A stretch of DNA of 64,000 bases from Anniella stebbinsi. Lineage: Eukaryota > Chordata > Lepidosauria > Squamata > Anniellidae. The translations under genes and the position numbers were made by a program. Positions within the stretch are counted from its first letter, which is position 1, and every line of letters begins with the position of its first letter. Location: the NCBI GenBank assembly GCA_029215795.1, contig JARDYH010000004.1:33298001-33362000 (forward strand), in the 5' to 3' direction. The notes under the pieces were generated by a model. It ran no database searches. It saw nothing but the letters and a program-made list of their open reading frames with translations, and had not been told where the DNA came from. Positions 24,895-36,635 of this stretch are shown in pieces.

Positions 24895-25022
24895 GACAGC
24901 CTTCTGCAACCCTCCAAGATTTTGGACTACTGTCAGCCCCAGCAAACATGATTGATCACCAGGTATGATAGGAATTATAGTCCAAACATCTGGAGGGCCA
25001 CCTGGTTGGGCAAGGATGCTCT
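24895..25022. mobile_element. Palindromic MITE, decayed copy
   Basis: cagccttctgcaaccctcca on the left mirrors ggagggccacctggttgggc on the right, with ttggactactgtcagcccca inside. It belongs to the 7.88-kb family. No target duplication found. Confidence 0.62.
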
Positions 25023-26237
25023 ATTAGGTCACCCATCTGGTGCTAAATGGAACTGGGTACCAAGTAGGTCCAATTATTTTCCTTGGTCCGCTTGACTTTC
25101 ACTGGCTTTTTTTTAAAAAAAAAATTTTTTGGTTTTTTACCGTAAATAGTCAAAGATTGTTTAAAAGGAGGGTTATCAAAAGACTCGCTGTCTTTCACCA
25201 AGTTTTGAGGGATTTTTAAAATATAAGAAATTACCATCTGTGATTTTGGCAGTCAAAGCAAAACTGCCACGAATAGCGTAGGAAGAAAAAAACCCAAAGT
25301 TAGAGAACACTTTTTTTGTCACAAGGATTGCTTAATGCTGTGTAAACAGTGGTTTTCAAGCCAGTCAGTGGGCTGGTTAGTATAGAACACTAAACCATAA
25401 TTTTAACATATAAATATGGGCCTAGACTCCCCACAGGCTCACACTCTCTTCCTCCAGTCCAGCTGTGAGAAGGAACATCCATTTTATGTGAAATGCAGAG
25501 AACAAAATGTGCTTAATCTTAACTGTGGTTTGTTTGAAACAAGCCAACTTTAAGCCATGGGTTATTAAACTGGCTTGTTTCAACAATCTCGTTATCTTTT
25601 TTAAAAAACTAAAAAACCTGATAGTATGTTGTTGCTGCTTTTGAATTATATTCATGTGTTTCATTATTGGTTTTATTGTATATGTTTTAACATCTTGAGA
25701 GGTTGAGCTATATGGAGATGCATACATTGAAACCATCTTCATCCTTACTGTTCTCATCATCCATAGTTACGAGTAACCCTAGCTGAGGGGTCAGTTAACA
25801 TGCTAAACTGCAGTTAGTCTAAAATGTAGGTGGGCAATATAGAATTTTAAAAAATAAAATAAACAGTCTGGAAGTGGCAGTTTATGATTTGGGGGTACGG
25901 GCTAAATCTCCCCCCCCCCCCATCTACCATGTGTGGAAAAGAACAGTGGGCGATATTGCAGGGTTGCTGTAAGCCACATTCAGCCTCAACAGTTGCAATA
26001 TAGAGATAATAATAAAACAGATTGGAGGATTTGTTAAAGATAAATGCCCTCAAATCCACCCCCTCCCCCAGCAATCCCTGACTCACATCCCCTTTTGTTT
26101 CAGTGTTGTTTAGTTTGGGGTGGGGGAGATACGCCTGTGGGCAGGATATGGTAAAATGAATGACAAACTGAAAGAAAGACAAGCCACAAATAAAACAAGG
26201 AGTAGATCCCAAGAGGGTGTGGAATGGGACACAGGGG

Positions 26238-26454
26238 CTGAATTCGGACGACACAATAAGCAACTGGGGTGGGGAATAATCGTCAGTTGTATTGACTATC
26301 CTGTTGTCCGAATGCTGCCATAGTCAACTTAGCGCTGATCCTAATCCACACCACAGTTGACTATTTATTACCAGGTTGTGTGGGGAGTACCCTCTAGAAC
26401 AACTGTAAAGTTGATTATTACCCCACCATTGACTATCGTGTTGTCCGAATTTAG
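26238..26454. mobile_element. MITE with CTGAATTCGGAC termini
   Basis: The left end ctgaattcggacgacac mirrors the right end gtgttgtccgaatttag. CAGGGG flanks both ends (26232-26237 and 26455-26460), a possible 6-bp target duplication. Internal gttgactat motifs repeat in both orientations. The same terminal motif recurs at 41.4 kb. Confidence 0.68.
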
Positions 26455-26534
26455 CAGGGGTTTCCCTCTGCCCCGTCCCTGGTGTCAGACTGGAGAGTGT
26501 CTTACTGTACTATGGGAGGGGCCATCATATGGGA

Positions 26535-26725
26535 GGGGGAATAGCTCAGTGTGATAGAGCACATGCTCTGCATGCAGGAGGTCCCTGGTTCGATCCTTGA
26601 CTTCTCCAGGTAGGGCTAGTAAAGGCATCCTGCCTGAAACCCTGGGGAGCTGCTGCCAGTCAGTGTCAACAGTACTGGGCTAGATGGACCAAGGGTCTGA
26701 CTCAGTATAAGACAAGCTTCCTAAG
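26535..26725 (+). mobile_element. tRNA-Ala(TGC)-derived SINE, best copy
   Basis: The head 26535-26608 keeps the tRNA-Ala pattern: atagctcagt box A, a TGC anticodon in gctctgcatg, box B ggttcgatcc, and a ctcca end. The T stem is mispaired and the D arm has an insertion, so it is not a working tRNA. The body follows with tgcctgaaaccctggggagc, tgccagtcagtgtcaacagt and ggtctgactcagtataagac. Confidence 0.9.
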
Positions 26726-28287
26726 CTTTCGACTGGGGGAGGGCATGAGCCCAAGACTCATTTTGGCTTGTTCTTGTAATGCTAAATATCATTTAGCTTT
26801 ATTTCCAAATGTAAGCACTACGATACAAAGGCAGCACAAAATCTGGCTAGCCACTACATATTTGTGCTTCAGTGACCTGCCTTTGGCACAGTTTATGGTC
26901 CCTGAAATCCATGTGGAAGTAGAAGACATACAGTCTCTGAAATTCATATAAGATTAAGTTGTAGTGCTAAAAAGATGTAACCCTTCCAAAAACTTCATAG
27001 AGGAAGAGCAGAGTATGTAAAATAAATAATAAAAAATAGCCACTGCGTATTTCCACAAGGGTCAAGAGCTTTCAAATGGCACAGTCAAGTCTGATCTGTT
27101 TCATGTTTGCCACAAGGATAGTTAACTTCAGCCAAGTTGTCCTCTGTGAAAACTGGATGGCAAAATTTAATATGCGACATAGGTTTAAGCTCTTCCAATT
27201 TTTGGTTTTGGTTTGGCTCTTCTCCATAATGTTTTTATTGAAGAGGATTTAATGTTGGCTCTGGGTCAAATTGTGAAAGTCTATTAACAGGATTTTACAG
27301 TTTTACAACCTGATTACATCTATGAATTTGGAACGTTGTTAAATGCTATCATCTTGCAAATGCCCGCAATAAAATGGCTCTGTTAAGGCATTGCTAATTG
27401 CAGCCCAAAATGTCTGCAGATAAAATAAGAGTTATGTTTGAGGCCTTGAAACATTTTAATCCCATCTCCTTTTTTTAGATTTTACTTAACTCAGTCTCTG
27501 ATGTCTTTGAATGGCTTGCCTTATTTATTTTGCAAATCTGTTGATTGCAAAGCAGATAATGTTGAATAATATCTCAAAAAATATAAGCAGTGTTATTATG
27601 TCATACCATTTGTTCCTTTGGTATTTGCTGACTAGCAAAAGCAATCCTAACAAAAATGTTTACCAGTTTTGTAATCCAAGGTCTGGAGTTAGCCCAAATT
27701 ATCCTTCATGTTTTACCTCATTTGCAATTCAAATACAAATCAAATTGCAGATTATCATGTTAGCCCTCTTCCCACATAAGCCTCCACACATTAAATAAAT
27801 GCATGGAGGGGACAGTGTCCATTTTAGTATACAACAGAAAATCTACAAATTGGCAGCTGCATAAATACAGCTTAGTTACATCAAGTGTAGGCACTCCTTT
27901 GCAGACATTCAGTTGAATATGTAGTTTTTTTAGCAGGACCAATGCAGAGCACCACTTCACTCATGGCACCAATGGGTGTGGTCTCTGTTCCCCTCCACAT
28001 ATCAACTTTATGTGTGAAGAAGACTATGATGTTCCATAAGCAGAAGACAATCGCTAAAGATTAATGAAATAATTCAGAAAAAATAACAAAAACCAACAAC
28101 ACCCAATCACTTCAACTAGCTCACCTGGGGAAAAATCTCCTTGACTATATCGTGATGAGTTGGATCAATGGTCTTTAATTACTAAATTCTTAAAAGGCTT
28201 AAAGTGGGTTATATTCTGGAATATATGTTATCAGAAGTGGCTGAATAAAGCACACTGAATCCAAAAGCAAAAGGCTTGGCAAACTGT
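26726..28287. other. Intronic sequence without identified genes
   Basis: AT-rich. No transposon hallmark recognised and no open frame with family features. Part could be conserved non-coding sequence. Confidence 0.4.
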
Positions 28288-28560
28288 ACTGAGTCTTATT
28301 ATTATTGTTATTATTATTGCACCATCAATGTACATGGTGCTGTACATAGTAAAACAATAAAACAGCAACATCCTGCCACATAGGCTTACGTTCTGAAAAA
28401 CTCAATAAAACAATAAGAAAGGGAAGGGAATGCACCAAACAGGTACAGGGGACAATAAAACTAACAATGGAAATGTCATAAAGAGATAGTCTCTTTGCTA
28501 AGCAGTTAGAAATATAAAACAGCAGAGCAAATCAGGCCAGACTTCTAACAGAATGAACCA
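28288..28560 (-). mobile_element. LINE 3' end, family uncertain
   Basis: A TTA repeat is followed by gcaccatcaatgtacatggt, gctgtacatagtaaaacaat and cctgccacataggcttacgt. I remember this layout as the reversed 3' end of an abundant reptile LINE. The coding part is absent and the right limit is a guess. Confidence 0.45.
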
Positions 28561-29035
28561 CCACTACTACTGAACATTCTGAACCTGCTGGTCCTTTTAT
28601 ATTGAAGAAAAAGAGGCTAAAAAGGAAAACTTTTTGGCTCCATCTAGTTGTTAGGTAACATCCCTTCCCCCATGACCCCTCTTTGTGCCCAGGGCTCTCT
28701 GATTCATCCAGAGCTGTTAATTAGCTCTACAGCCTGAGCAACCCTTGCTATTTTGGCTAATAACTGTTTTTAAAACTCTAAGAATGAATTATCCCTTAGC
28801 TTGCACTGTTTGTGTATGATCCCTGCCTTTCCAACATGAGTTACCACTGGGATTCTGCTCTACAGCCAATATGAGAAGCAAAATACATTCTGAGAGGCGC
28901 ACCCAACATGTTCTATGATGTCTCATGGGCTCCTAAAATACATATATTGGATTACTTACTGTAGCTGCTGGAGCAGCAAAATGTCTTCGGAGAGACTAGA
29001 TGAGGAATCCCCAAACTTTTTGGACCTGTGGGAAT

Positions 29036-29080
29036 TCCAACTCTACAATTCTATGATTCTATGATTCTACAGTGATTTTA
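29036..29080 (+). mobile_element. CR1 LINE extreme 3' end
   Basis: ttccaactctacaattctat followed by gattctatgattcta is the CR1 terminal octamer repeat. Only about 45 bp remain. Confidence 0.75.
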
Positions 29081-29994
29081 GGGGTTTGGAAGCAATTCTC
29101 TTCCTTTCTCTCCCTACTGTGCTGCAGGAGCTTGAACCATTTAGCCAGTTGTATACACTGGGGAACAACTCTGTTTCAAAGGTTTCTGAATGTGTAACCT
29201 GTAGTTGCTATTGCTTAAGAAAATTACTTATTAGAACATTAGCTTCGTAAAGATGATAAAACATTAAATGGAGCAGAGAGAGTTTTATGTAGAGGAATAA
29301 TATTTATGCTATTTTGCTTCTGTTTTCTTATAAGACAGAAGAGAATGCATGTAGTGCTCTGGATTCATAGCAGATGGAGAGCAGAAAATGCATTAGATCA
29401 TTAAGGAAAAAGACAACTTTTTCCAGGAAGGGACAAAAAAGCCTGGTTGCCTTCTTCCAAATTGCCTTAAGTGTCTGAGTGTGCATTTAGAGAACTAGTT
29501 CTTCCCCTTCATGCAATCATTTTTGTAATCATTTTGTAGTGGAAACCACACGAAACTGGGTGAAGAGATTAGCTCTGCAATCACCATCCTGTCAGGTCTA
29601 AACAACTTGATTGCCAAAAGCACAATTATGTGTCTAGCCCTTTAAACATGACCCAATTCCAATGGATCCTGTCACACATTTATGGCAAATTACCATCTGA
29701 TAGAAAGAACTGATTATTTGAATCCTATGAGGGTTCTACCCATAAAAGCAGCCTAAAAATCACTTTAAATTAATAAATGAAGAAAAATATCACCTTAGCA
29801 AAGTTAACAATCCTACATTTGGGCTGAGGTGGAACTACTACTGTTTTTTTTCATTCACATTTATGGCAGTAACAAAAACAAAATGGCTCTTGTGTATGAT
29901 GCTTTTTGGCATTTCATATACATATATATATATTTCTGAAGTTTATATAGCAGCCTTCAACGGCTATTTGGCATTTCCAGGGCCAGTGTCATGG

Positions 29995-30766
29995 ATTCCC
30001 ATTCCTTGTGCCGTTCACACATGCTAGCAAACTGGCACGGGACACCCAATCAGTGAAACTTCTTTTATTCAGGGAAATCTCACGGTGAAGAGTGTAATGG
30101 TTCCACACATCTAAAATACTTAAAGCTGATTCATGGTCAGAAGGCTTTAGGCTCTAAGATAGCATACAGTCACTACAATAACAACTTGGTTTTCCAGTTG
30201 CCATCTCAATGGTTCTAAAAACCGGGTTCTAAACCCGACCATGGGAGGGGAAAGATTGCTGATACGATCCTTCAGGCAATCACAATAGGGAATTCTTGAA
30301 AGGCTTAACTAACTATCCCATGGGAGCTAGTGCAAACGTGGCCGCAACTTGGTAACTCAGGGAACAAGGCTAAAGCTTAAACAAGGTCATGGGGTAAGTA
30401 AAAATCTCAGGCACAAGAACTCCTGTGGCACTGAGAACTCCCTGCCACCTGAGTCTGGCAGAGGAAAGTCTAACAGTCAATCCCAGCCTGCCGTGATACT
30501 GAGCAGACTACAAACACACAATGCAGAGCAAATGCAAGTTCAAAACAGTACTTTTCATGGCACAGTCCTTAGAAATCCAAAGTCCAAATAGAAGATAATC
30601 CACATGCAGATTGCTTTCAATGTCTCAAGTGAAGATAGATCCAAACAGAGAAGAGTTTCAGGCTGTGAGTTGAAAGACAATCTTAGCAAAGGCTCTTCAC
30701 CTTTGCTCCAGCTTATAAAAGGAAATGTAGGCCTGTTCAAAACCACTTGACAGACAGGGGCTCTGG
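29995..30766 (-). mobile_element. LTR-like segment (copy B), truncated
   Basis: Colinear with 19790-20650. It has minus-strand AATAAA (TTTATT at 30064-30069), cttaaagctgattcatggtc, cagcctgccgtgatactgag, catggcacagtccttagaaa and tccaaagtccaaatag. A minus-strand TATAA lies at 30714-30718. It ends abruptly at a MITE terminus at 30767. Confidence 0.6.
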
Positions 30767-30948
30767 TAGGGTGACCAGATAAAATCCAGGTCAGGGCTCA
30801 TGTAACTTTAACTGTTGTAGAGAAAAGGGAATTTCAGCCAGGGTCATTTGTATGCAATTAGTTCCTGGTGAAATTCCCTCTTCATCACAACAGTTAAAGG
30901 TGCAGGGGCCCTGCCTTCTTTTGTATATGGTCAGTCTAGTATAGTGCA
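30767..30948. mobile_element. hAT-type MITE, one arm only
   Basis: Starts TAGGGTGACCAGATAAAATC and runs through aatttcagccagggtcattt and tcttcatcacaacagttaaa to tatatggtcagtctagtata. This is the left half of the 320-bp element at 45.5 kb. The mirror arm is missing. Confidence 0.8.
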
Positions 30949-31946
30949 TATGAAAAAGGTCTTTGCCTGGTGCTAAAATGATGGCAGAATGGACACCAGG
31001 CAAGCTTCCTTGGGAGGTCATTTCACAGGTAAAGTGCTACTGTTTTAAAAGTTCTTTCCTAGGTTGCTACCCAGCTTCTGTTGGAGGGAGCATCTGGAGA
31101 AGTGCCTCAGATTTGCACTACCCTCTGTTCCTTTTTTTAAAAAAAACTTTTCCTCAGTGATCCAAATCTGATTAGATAAATTAGTGCACAATGTCATTCC
31201 AGTGATCAGTTAGAATCACCCATGTGACTAATTCAGGAAAGAGAAATAGACATCAGCCAGATTTGGGGAAGGGGTTGGCCTGGAGTGGCAGGGGTGGAGC
31301 ACAATGGCACAGACCAGGATTTTTGAAAAATATTTCTAACCCATCAAATTAGCTGATTTCAGCCTGAAAAATCAAAACTAGAGAATGGAAAAGTGATTGA
31401 GTTCTTGTTAGTCATCATTTCACAACATGGCCTATTTCTGTATAATCTTTGTTACGAGTCTTTAGGAAATAGTGTCTTTCTCACACTAACAATTCGTACC
31501 AGCATAACGTGCCTGGATTTCACTGTAACATACAACTTGGTGATATCAGAGTGTGGTGTGTTTTGATGTGTCCTGTTCTAAGCCCTGGTATGCTTGAAAG
31601 TTATATTTAATGGCCCAGAAAATTCAGGGAAATATGTCCCCAAAGTGGCAATATGATAAGCAAATGGTTTAACTTTAACTACCAGCTGTTTCCTTACCAT
31701 ATTATTACCACTGTTCCCTTTATTATTACTACTCAGGTACCAGAACCAAGCTCTGGCATTAAAACCTGTTTTGTGCCAGTGAGTTCAGTGTTAATAGGAC
31801 ATTGGGACTTTAGGTTAATCAAAGAATACTCGGTGGTACATTTTGAAGGTTTCCAAGGAAATGAGGGATATTTTCAAATAGCCCCCAAAAGTCAGCAGAT
31901 CAGTTCACCCTAGGGCTAACTTCATACTGCTGTTTATAAATAGACA

Positions 31947-32740
31947 TGTGGAAAGTCCATTACCTGCTCAGCCAGCACGGCTTGGGTGGGAAACTGGCCA
32001 TTGCGGTGGGGAGGAAGGGGAATAAAGGTCCCACGTGGAGCACACGTGGTCCTAGGTGACATAGGGACAAGGCCGAGCCTATAAAGGCTAGGCCCGCCCA
32101 TCATCCGGCCTCTCTGGATTTCGACTCCCACCCACCCTCCCTTCCTTCTTCTAGTATGGGATTTAGCCAGTTGCTCCCTTTGTAGGGAAGGCTGAGTAGG
32201 AATTTTCCTTTCCCATTGATGGGGTGAAGTTTTTTTGCCTACTTCATACTGGAGGTGTTATATGAGGGTGGTTAATTAGGTTAATTGGTTTAGTGGAATG
32301 TGCTGGAAATTGATGTAGCAGAGTAGGGACGGTGACCACTCTGGCACCTTTCGGTGATTGGCATGTCCGGAGTTCCTGCTCGACGTGATCTTTACGGCTC
32401 CCGTGTCAGGATATGGTATGCCTTTGGAGATTATCCTGCCTCATCTACTCAGAGTTTTACGGCTTTGCGTGGGGATGACGTGGGGTGGACTCCCCACACT
32501 ATGAAGTGTCGGATAAGCGAGGGGCCGGGTTTACCCGACTCCTGACTTACGAGAGTGGCTCACCCATATTGACAGGCCTGTTGCCTGAGGACGCCATATT
32601 GATTCCTGCACTTTTCACATGCGGATCCATGAAAGGGTGAATATTCCTTATTGTTAAATAAAGAGGCCCAAATTTTATCCATAACTCTGTTGTCCGTGTC
32701 TTTATTCCATGCATCCTTCTCCACTCGCAAACACACACCA
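31947..32740 (+). mobile_element. LTR-like promoter and poly(A) module
   Basis: Moderately GC-rich, unlike its flanks. It has TATAAAG at 32080-32086 downstream of paired cacgtgg motifs, and AATAAAG at 32657-32663 followed by T/G-rich sequence. A TGTG start and CACACA end are possible. This is the layout of an LTR or a DIRS-type terminal region. No retroviral protein is encoded. Confidence 0.4.
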
Positions 32741-33124
32741 TGATTTGTTGAATGAGTTTGGGTAGGTATTGATCAAGTTTCACCTCCAGATTTTTGTTTT
32801 TGTGTGTGTGTTTCTATTTCCTATTTCCTGATCTTTATGTTGACATAATTGGAGGAACTTTGCAACACAAATAGGTTCTTTTCGGCTTAGGGGTGGACAA
32901 ATCTGATTTTCATCCAGGGGAAGGTTGGGATATAGATGCATAGCTGGGATATGGATAGGAAGCTAAGGGCAATGAGTTAGACAGCAGGCAAACAGATTGT
33001 GCAGAATCCGTAGAGAGTCAGGACAGTGCAAGGAAAGGAAATAAAAGAACAAATTGAAAACATAGTAAAGAAACTCCTTTAACCAGCAGCCTCTTCCTGC
33101 TTCCTTTATTAGGGAGGGACAAAT

Positions 33125-33510
33125 ATGTCAAGATTGATTCCTCTCAGTTTCTCATTTTTCTAACATTAAGTTCCTTTCTATCTCATTTCTGTATCAGCTT
33201 GCACTTTTTTCTAAAATGTATGTACAAAAATTAATAAACATTTTCATAAACCCTTTCAATATATCTATTTTTGAACATACTTTTCCAAATATATGCATTT
33301 TGTACACGCTTCTCCAGCTACGCGTGTTTGACAATTTCCCCTAATATAATGTATTCTTGCATTTTCCTACTATATATGCTTGCTCATGTACTTTTTAAAA
33401 TTTACAACGTGCATTGCAAAATTAGAAAAGGTTTCCAGTTTGTGCACAAGTTTGGAAAATGCCAATTTCATATTAATATGTGAAGCCAAAGAATTCCTCA
33501 ATCATCCGTA
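33125..33510 (-). repeat. Unclassified dispersed repeat, copy 2
   Basis: Same order as at 15.5 kb: tctcagtttctcatttttct, then loose units (acttttccaaatatatgcat), gcattgcaaaatta, and a gaattcctcaatcatcc end. Confidence 0.5.
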
Positions 33511-33624
33511 TCTTTTATATTTGTACTGTAACTTTTGGGAGGCTGTAGCCACAAAGAGCTGATATTCTAAGGCAGAATGGAACAGAGAAGCTATTTCTGT
33601 CTATTCTGATTCCAAAAGCTGCCA

Positions 33625-34115
33625 GCACAAACTAGAGATGTGTGAGAAATTCATTTCAGTTCATTTTTAAAAAAGAAAATATACTAAATTTGCAACTTCC
33701 CAGACTAACGCAGAGCCAAATGCATTCTATGGTCTACAGCCATATATTTCCGAACTTGCAGTGTGACTTGCGGAACGTCAACATTTTTTAAAAAAGATAT
33801 ATACATTTGTACATTTGAAAAATGTACAAACGTACATTTGAAAAATGTACATTTGAAAAATGCATATGGACAGGATTTAATCAATAAGAGAAAATGTGTG
33901 CAGATATGCACAGAATTGATGTGCACATTTGGGAATGCGCATGAAAATACACACAAGTTTTCAAATGAAAAGAAAACAACAACAACAAACCTTGCAATGT
34001 GGTACAGGTGGGAGTTGGAACAAGCTTCAAGATGGAATTTGGAAAAATTCAGCAAGTTCGGTTTTGTTATTTCACACACAGACTCCCTTAATCATCAACC
34101 AGGGTTCTGCTAGAG
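33625..34115 (+). repeat. Unclassified dispersed repeat, copy 3, inverted
   Basis: Opens with agagatgtgtgagaaattca, the reverse complement of the end motif of copies 1 and 2. Includes three gtacatttgaaaaat units at 33809-33861, each a small hairpin. Open frames on both strands are low-complexity. Confidence 0.5.
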
Positions 34116-34884
34116 TAGTGTTTTGAGTCGTCTCTTGGAAACTGAAAAATCCCCAGTTCTTAAGGATATGGTGAGCTTTTGCCTTACTAAAAAGAAATAT
34201 AACTGCATATGTTAAAAGCAGGAGCTCCAAATCCACCATTACTAAAAATGGGTAGATGGGTTTTTAAGACAGGCTGTCTGTAGGTTGTGGAAATTGGATT
34301 CTTCTTCACAGGCAAATTTGCAAAGTAAATTATCAAAAAGGTGCCGGTTCAGATTCCTTCCATTCAGCAGCTCATATTGCGATGCCCACATGCCAATAGT
34401 AATAAAAGAGAAGAAACTTAGTGTATTTGGATTCTAAATGTTATTTTCGTACTTAAACCACAAAACAATAGTAGCCCATTTTGAGCAAATCCTCTGTTCA
34501 GTCACTGACACAATTCAGCTATGCTTTTGAGTTGAGAATGAAGTATCGACAAATGTTATCTTCCTAGGTATTTTCCTGTTAGCCAAAGCATATCCTCAAC
34601 AATTTTCAAAATTGGCATATGTAGTGTAAAATTGCTTTGTCTGAATGCTAAGCAGTGTGGGATTGGAAATACTAGAGAACCAAAACTTCTATAACATCAA
34701 AAAATAGTGGATCATCCCAGGGCAGGTAAGTGGTTGAGAGACTTGTGACTCAATAATTGAACCTGTGGCTGAATAATTGAACCAAAACAAATTAGTTCTG
34801 TGCTTCATGGCAGAATAACCATATGAAAAACCCTTGGTACTGCTCTTGGCTTCTTTCCATTTATATTGAGAACTCTGAATCCAA

Positions 34885-34950
34885 TGTTTAGGTTCTGTTT
34901 TCCTTCATACTTCATACTGTTTAGGTTCTGTTTTCCTTCATACTTCATAC
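34885..34950. repeat. Perfect tandem duplication, 2 x 33 bp
   Basis: tgtttaggttctgttttcct and tcatacttcatac occur twice back to back with no mismatch. Confidence 0.97.
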
Positions 34951-35158
34951 TGTGCCTTTGATATTCTTTGGTGGGCATAGTTTGGTGGTAGAAAGAATCA
35001 CACGTCTTGAATGAAGAAGGTCACAGGTTATTTCCTAGCATCTCCAGAGATAAAAGTACATCTTGTATATGCAGGTCTGGAAAATATCTCTGAGATCTTG
35101 GAGAACCACTGTACATGGGATAGACAGCCCAATAGTCTCCCACAGTTTAAGATAGCAA

Positions 35159-35284
35159 AAGTGCAATCCTATGCATGTTTAGACAGAAAAAAAGTCCTAC
35201 CACTCCCAGCATTCCCTATGGCTAGGTGAGGAATCCTGGGAGATTTAGGACTTTTTCTTTCTAAACATGCATAGAATTGTGCCC
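35159..35284. mobile_element. Palindromic MITE, TTAA-flanked family, copy 2
   Basis: agtgcaatcctatgcatgtt then tagacag mirrors tctaaacatgcatagaattg then tgccc. TTAA follows at 35285-35288. The inner arms include actcccagcattccc / aatcctgggag. Confidence 0.78.
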
Positions 35285-36327
35285 TTAATCAGTATTACGT
35301 GTTGTTCACGCATAATTCTTTTCAGATCTAAACTGCCAGAGGCCACTTACTTGAAAAATAGTAGGGATGCTTCTAAAATTTTCCTTATCCAGATTTCTCA
35401 TTGAAAAGCTAAACCTTCAAGTGGGACTAAGGTTTAGTACATGCTTGGTTTTAATTGTCATTGTATTGTGCATGTTGTTGTGGTCCATTTACAGGCACTA
35501 TGGAACATGCTGGCCTTGACCACTATAACCTTTTATGACTTGTTTGCAGGGTACATGAAGGACCTCCTGTCTTCAGATGCATCTGTCCATGCCCTTCCCT
35601 AGGTTCTTTTCTTATCTGAGGTGGTTACCAAGGCCTTTTCAAAGTTGCTTTGGATTGTTCTCCCCAGGGTGGCTCACCTGGTACACACTCTGATATCCTG
35701 TGGCACCAGGCTAATACCATTTTATATTCCCAGGCATTTTATCTTGTTAACTTTTGTTGATCTGTTTTATTTGGAAGTTGCATTTATAGAGTTGCAGTTT
35801 TAGCTTAATGTTTTATAGAGTGATTCTGAGTGGGGTGTTTGGGAGTGTGCACGAGAAACAGCGGGTCCTCCACTATTTCCAATGTCCTAATAGCTCATGC
35901 TGGCCGGGTGGTGGGGAGGTTTTCCCTTCCCTTCACTACATGGTTCAATCAGTGTCCATTATTCTCCACCTGATTGATTCCAATGGGAAGGAAATTTGTA
36001 TGCCAGCCCCAGTCTCATGGGACCCCTCTGGTGGATGAAGGGGTTTTAGATCCAGTGGATCCAAAGTCATCCCCATACCACCACTTCCGTGCCCATTTCA
36101 GGACTTGTCGCCTGCTTCTGCTGGCAGAAACACTGCTGGTGGTAGATTTATGCCTGCAGAGATATGCACAGGCATAATGAGGGCCTTTGTAGTGGGCACC
36201 TCTCTGGTTGCGGAGCCCTTCTCTGCCGGGGATGTATGGGGAGAACTTCTACATCACTTCTGGTGGTTGGTAACTTTTATTGCTATTTCATGTAGACCTC
36301 AAGATACAAAGGGTTTTGCATGAAGGA

Positions 36328-36465
36328 TGGAGGGTCTGTGAGCCTTCACATGCTATGTACTACAGCTCCTATCATCCCTTACTATTGGGCATGCTGGATG
36401 GGGTTGATGGGAGTTGGAGCCCAATAGTATTTGTGGGGGGCAGGGGTCCCACCTCTGGTCCAATG
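36328..36465. mobile_element. Palindromic MITE, decayed copy
   Basis: tactacagctcctatcatcc mirrors ggttgatgggagttggagcc around ttgggcatgctggatgg. This is the common foldback family of the 0.83- and 7.88-kb copies. Confidence 0.65.
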
Positions 36466-36635
36466 GTATAAGACCTACCATGTTCTGTGGATCTAGGGAG
36501 AGTTCAACAGTTCAACAGCTACCCTTTCATATACAGGTGCTGGTGTTTACTGATAAACTATTAAAAGCCTTAATAGCTATATACGACCTCCAGGATATGA
36601 GCTGGCATGACTCTGGATGTCAGTTGCTGGAGAAC

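Noticed and set aside
26535..26608. Functional tRNA-Ala(TGC) gene
   Set aside because: D-arm insertion, mispaired T stem, and direct continuation into a SINE body shared by two other copies.
33809..33861. CRISPR-like short repeats (gtacatttgaaaaat)
   Set aside because: Three unevenly spaced AT-rich units inside a vertebrate dispersed repeat; no spacers or cas genes.
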